NCBI GenBank assembly: GCA_003255025.1
Contig: QANY01013727.1
Coordinates: 1,137,849 to 1,201,848, forward strand
DNA length: 64,000 nucleotides
Direction: 5' to 3'
DNA from: Datisca glomerata
Taxonomy: Eukaryota; Streptophyta; Magnoliopsida; Cucurbitales; Datiscaceae
In this document: positions 60,288 through 64,000 of the stretch, one piece after another
How the letters are laid out: each line of letters opens with the position of its first letter
How positions within the stretch are numbered: position 1 is the stretch's first letter
Position numbers and translations under genes: made by a program
The notes under the pieces: generated by a model
Seen by the model: only the letters and a program-made list of their open reading frames with translations
Database searches by the model: none
Told to the model about the DNA's origin: nothing

Positions 60288-63200
60288 TGTGTATTTTTGA
60301 AGTTTTTAGCCGAAACAATAGTTATTTTGATTTTCTAAAAAAGAAACATTTCGTATGTTTTCAGTATTCTTGTATTCTGTTTCGGAAAAAATTCTGATCA
60401 TATAAAATATATTATAAATAATATAGGTAAAAATTTGAGAATAATAAATTATTAACGTACAATAAATTAATTTCTAGTTAACATCAATATATATTTCTCA
60501 TTAAAAAGCCATATAAATAATTTTAGTTACTAAATTTTTATTTACCAAAAATATAAAGTTAACTTTTCAATAATAAAATAGTATAAAATAAAATATACAA
60601 AAAACTCATTTCGTCTCGTAAAAAAGAAAGTAGAAAATATTTTTTTTTAAATAACACTACAAAAAAGTTTCCCGTGCCCTGGGGTTCAGATCCTGAGCGC
60701 AAAGGCATGTTAGGCACCTAACCAGAGCACCCAGCCCCACAAAACTATCATCTATTATGTTGAGTATTTTGGTTTTGCATTTTACTTGAAGGGAATATTT
60801 CGTTTATTTCAGTTAGAATGGAACGAAATTGATTATTATGATTGCAGAAGACGGTTTATCATGGAACACAATCCATAGTTATCCATCAATAAGCACAAAG
60901 CCATCATTACATCGTGGTCAAAATTGATTTGAAATATTAAAAAAAAAGTAAAAGAATGACTTTGAAATAAAAAGTAAAAAAATGACTTTAAAACGTAGTC
61001 AAAATTGTTTTGATTCACAAGATCATAATCCTTATCATTGGTAACTGTAAAGCACAATTCAACGGAATAACAGATTTTCAAATTTTATAAAAAAAATATA
61101 TATATAAATGTTTTTATTTAAAACCCATCCCTTAAAAGTAGCTGCTACCCACCATAAAAAACTATTTAGATGGTTTTTTTTAAACATACATTTACATTAC
61201 ATTAATGATATAAAAGTTTATGTGTGGTCAAAACTCATATATTTTTATAAAGTCAAATAAAAATTGACGTTTATTATTTGAGAACTTCTATATTTGCTGC
61301 TATTATTTAATTGTATCGGCTCCAAACCACTAAGTGTGGCAAATTTAATTTTTTTTTAAATTGAGTTTAGGGGGAAAATAAGTGCAAAAACTATTCAGGT
61401 TATATTTGTTAACTTTTTAGTAGAGTTCATTGATTAGTTTAAAATTTATTTAGAGAAACAAATCTAAACCATTAAAAGTAATTGTAATGTGTCAAGCATT
61501 TTGGGATGTATCAAATGAAATTTAGAAAAAAAATGATGGAGAGAAGATACATCATGATGTGTTTTTACGTAGATTTGATAATATTTGTGACTAAGTTTAT
61601 CATATTCATGAGAATATTCAGCGTCAAGTTTATTAACAATGTTAAAACTTTTAATAATATACATATATATGCACAGTATATATGCAAGTGATGGGTATAT
61701 GTGTAGAAATCCTGATTCAAGTATCATAAAGATCATAAATTTTAAAAAGATAAGGTTTTATATTCATCATCATAAAATTAGTATAAATTCTTAAATCATT
61801 TAAATCCATTATGTAATCATAAAAATATATCATTCATTCAAAATTATATATAATATAAATTTAAGTACTTGTAGTAAATAATCATATACCCATCACTTGC
61901 AAAATATTTATGTAATATTATACACATCATCAAAAAATCAGTATCAGCACTTAAAACCATTTCAATCTATACTCCTATCATAAAAGAATATCATTTATTA
62001 TAAAATTCATATATATCATCAAAAGTTAATTATCAATCATCGTATCAATAATATCCATCATAAATGTCATAGAAATTATGAGTATTTTAAATGTATACTA
62101 TCAGTACATAACAATAAACTGAGTCATAGTAAAAAAAAAGGTTCTTACATGATGTATATGATAATATACTTTGAGTACATAAATATATACTATATGTATG
62201 TAAATATAAATACCATCTACAATTATATGCATATAGTATACAACTATATACTATATGACAAATTATAAAAATCTGCAGAAAATAGTATACACACAAAATC
62301 TGTAGAAAACGTAAATGAAACTTAAAATCCCTAAAATCTAAAATTAGATACAACATGCAAACTCATACACTTGAATAATGCAACAATGCCGGAAAAGAAC
62401 CCAAATCAAATAATTTTGGTCGTGAAACGAAACCAAAATCATCCAAAAAAGTATTCTGCTATTTATATTATAGATATGAAGGGATAATGAATTGAAGAAG
62501 ATAATCAAAATCTGAAAATCGAGAAGCTTATAAAATCAGAGGCTAGATTGAATTTAGCGAGAAGCTAAAGGAACCTACAAGAAAGCCACGAAAATAAAAG
62601 AAGATGAAAGAGAAAACCTAAAACAAGAAATCGGTTATATTAATGGCATAATAGTAAAATGATAATTTTAAAACAGTAAAAAATCATTTAGAATCTTAAC
62701 ATTCAGAATCATAACATTAAAATAACATTCAGAATCTTAACCGCATAATATATATTTCCCTATTTTCAGACATATCTATAAAATATTATATAAAAATGAG
62801 ATATTGATCCAAGCTAAAACATATCGTAACTTAAATACCTAATTTTTCAAATAAACTATCATTTTATTTTGCTACTCACATGCCTCCTCCGCTACCAATA
62901 TATAGTGATGCTTTATTTACACAGTGCAACATAACATTGATATTTTAACTAATCTTTAACACAAGAACGGAATCAACATCTATTTTTATTTTATATTATA
63001 TTATTTGGTAAAAAAATAAAAAATTAACATCCTCAAAATATAATTTTGGTGCCTTTTATTGACCTTAAAGCCCAATTTTTAAGTCTCAAAGAAGAAATAT
63101 TAAACTGACTTTAAATTTTATCGTGAAAGGTTTCAAAATTTAAACATGAATGTTATGGTTATAGTCGTGCACATTGCAGCGTTGTTTGAATGGATTTGCT

Positions 63201-64000
63201 GTATTTTGAATTAGCGGAAATTTCGCACTAACCGTTATTAAAGGCAACAGAAATTTCGCAGTTTCATCGCTTGCACTAAAGCGAGTGAAATTTCTTGTCT
63301 TGCAAATAAAAACAAAACATTTTTAGGTGACTGTCTTTAATAGATTTAATTTAGATCTACAAATTATAGTAGCCGATTGTGTTAGTTTCTTTATTAGGTC
63401 ATTTGATAAAATATATTTCGATTTCAGTTAGACAAATTTTTTTGGATGACGAATGTACTTTGAGCCAAGATGAAGCTCTAAATTATCTTTCATATTCGTT
63501 CAGTAATTTTCTTACTGTTGTAACTGATTTATTTATTTTAGTTATTAAGATATTTTGTTGATCTTTTTGATATTTGATTTATCTTTGTCATGGACGAATT
63601 TATCTTGGGACCAGGAGGGGCACGTGCCTCCTCTGACCCCTTGATTTTAATTTTTGTTATGCTTTGGATAACAATTATTTTTTGTATGACATTTAGAATT
63701 ATTTTATAATGTGGCCCCCTATGGATTATAATATTGTCTATTGATAATTGGTCTTTTATAAAAAGAGATGTCTTAGTTCAAGTCTACTCTAACTTGACAA
63801 TATCTCTATATATTTTTGTTATTTTTTTATTTTTAATTCTACTAACTTTTGTGTCCAACTACTTGAATTTAGTTTTTGTACATAACTGCTTTTACTCAAT
63901 TTTTTTGTCTAATAGTATTTTTATTTTACTTTCTCATAACTTTGATTACTTTTTGTTAGATACTCTTGTTTTATTGTACAATTTTTCTTTTAAGTTTGTT
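60288..64000. other. Intergenic, AT-rich, no gene recognised
   Basis: No open frame with a recognisable domain. Visible structure: a small GC-rich patch at 60668-60745; a perfect 19-bp inverted repeat (61683-61701 and 61883-61901); a degenerate direct duplication with a period of about 163 bp (61764-61855 and 61927-62020); repeated GAAATTTCGCA motifs at 63219 and 63250; and a CACGTG-centred hairpin at 63613-63632. Confidence 0.6.

Noticed and set aside
1..64000. tRNA, rRNA, CRISPR arrays or viral integrations
   Set aside because: No cloverleaf with A and B boxes, no rRNA-like sequence, no regularly spaced short repeats, and no viral coat or movement-protein domain was recognised by reading. 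A covariance-model or profile search could still find short items.

Overview
The window is nuclear DNA of a plant, most probably a eudicot. It is very AT-rich. It holds one intact intron-containing gene, a plasma-membrane H+/hexose symporter of the STP1/STP12 type, with GT-AG introns and a TATA promoter. Almost everything else recognisable is decayed LTR retrotransposon, mostly Ty1/copia. I see no bacterial gene organisation, CRISPR array, rRNA or convincing tRNA.

Layout. 1-3228: rearranged long-LTR copia remnant (family A, minus), with an LTR segment repeated head to tail about 2.4 times and an RNase H fragment. 3229-7709: intergenic, with a weak LTR/PBS-like remnant near 3779-4066. 7710-12274: 3'-truncated RE1-like copia element G (minus) between two 57-bp direct repeats. 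12275-14873: intergenic, with a weak Ty3/gypsy-like gag zinc-knuckle remnant near 14440. 14874-39136: a three-layer nest. RE1-like element D (minus) was interrupted inside gag by long-LTR element B (minus), and B was later interrupted in its leader by element A (plus). All three keep perfect 5-bp target duplications (GGGCT, GTTCC, CTAGG, read on the + strand), so boundaries and order can be read from the sequence. 39137-42380: intergenic, with a candidate hAT-like non-autonomous element. 42483-45473: the hexose transporter, four exons, 522 residues. 45941-47747: solo LTR of family B, same strand as the gene, starting 467 bp after its stop codon. 49691-50427: three related repeats of about 130-230 bp. 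50428 to about 50920: possible LINE 3' end (minus) with an oligo(A) tail. About 50925-58060: 5'-truncated family B element C (plus). 58061-60287: probable 3' end and LTR of a Ty3/gypsy element. 60288-64000: AT-rich intergenic DNA with small repeats.

The transporter is the only gene that appears functional. Every retroelement coding region carries frameshifts and stops, and several have lost catalytic or zinc-binding residues. Their relationships are informative: C preserves the uninterrupted form of the leader into which A jumped in B, and the gag reading frame of D resumes across the B insertion. I found no convincing new biochemical system. The most unusual observations are the legible triple nest, the 57-bp repeats around a truncated copia element, and the tandem array built from an LTR segment.
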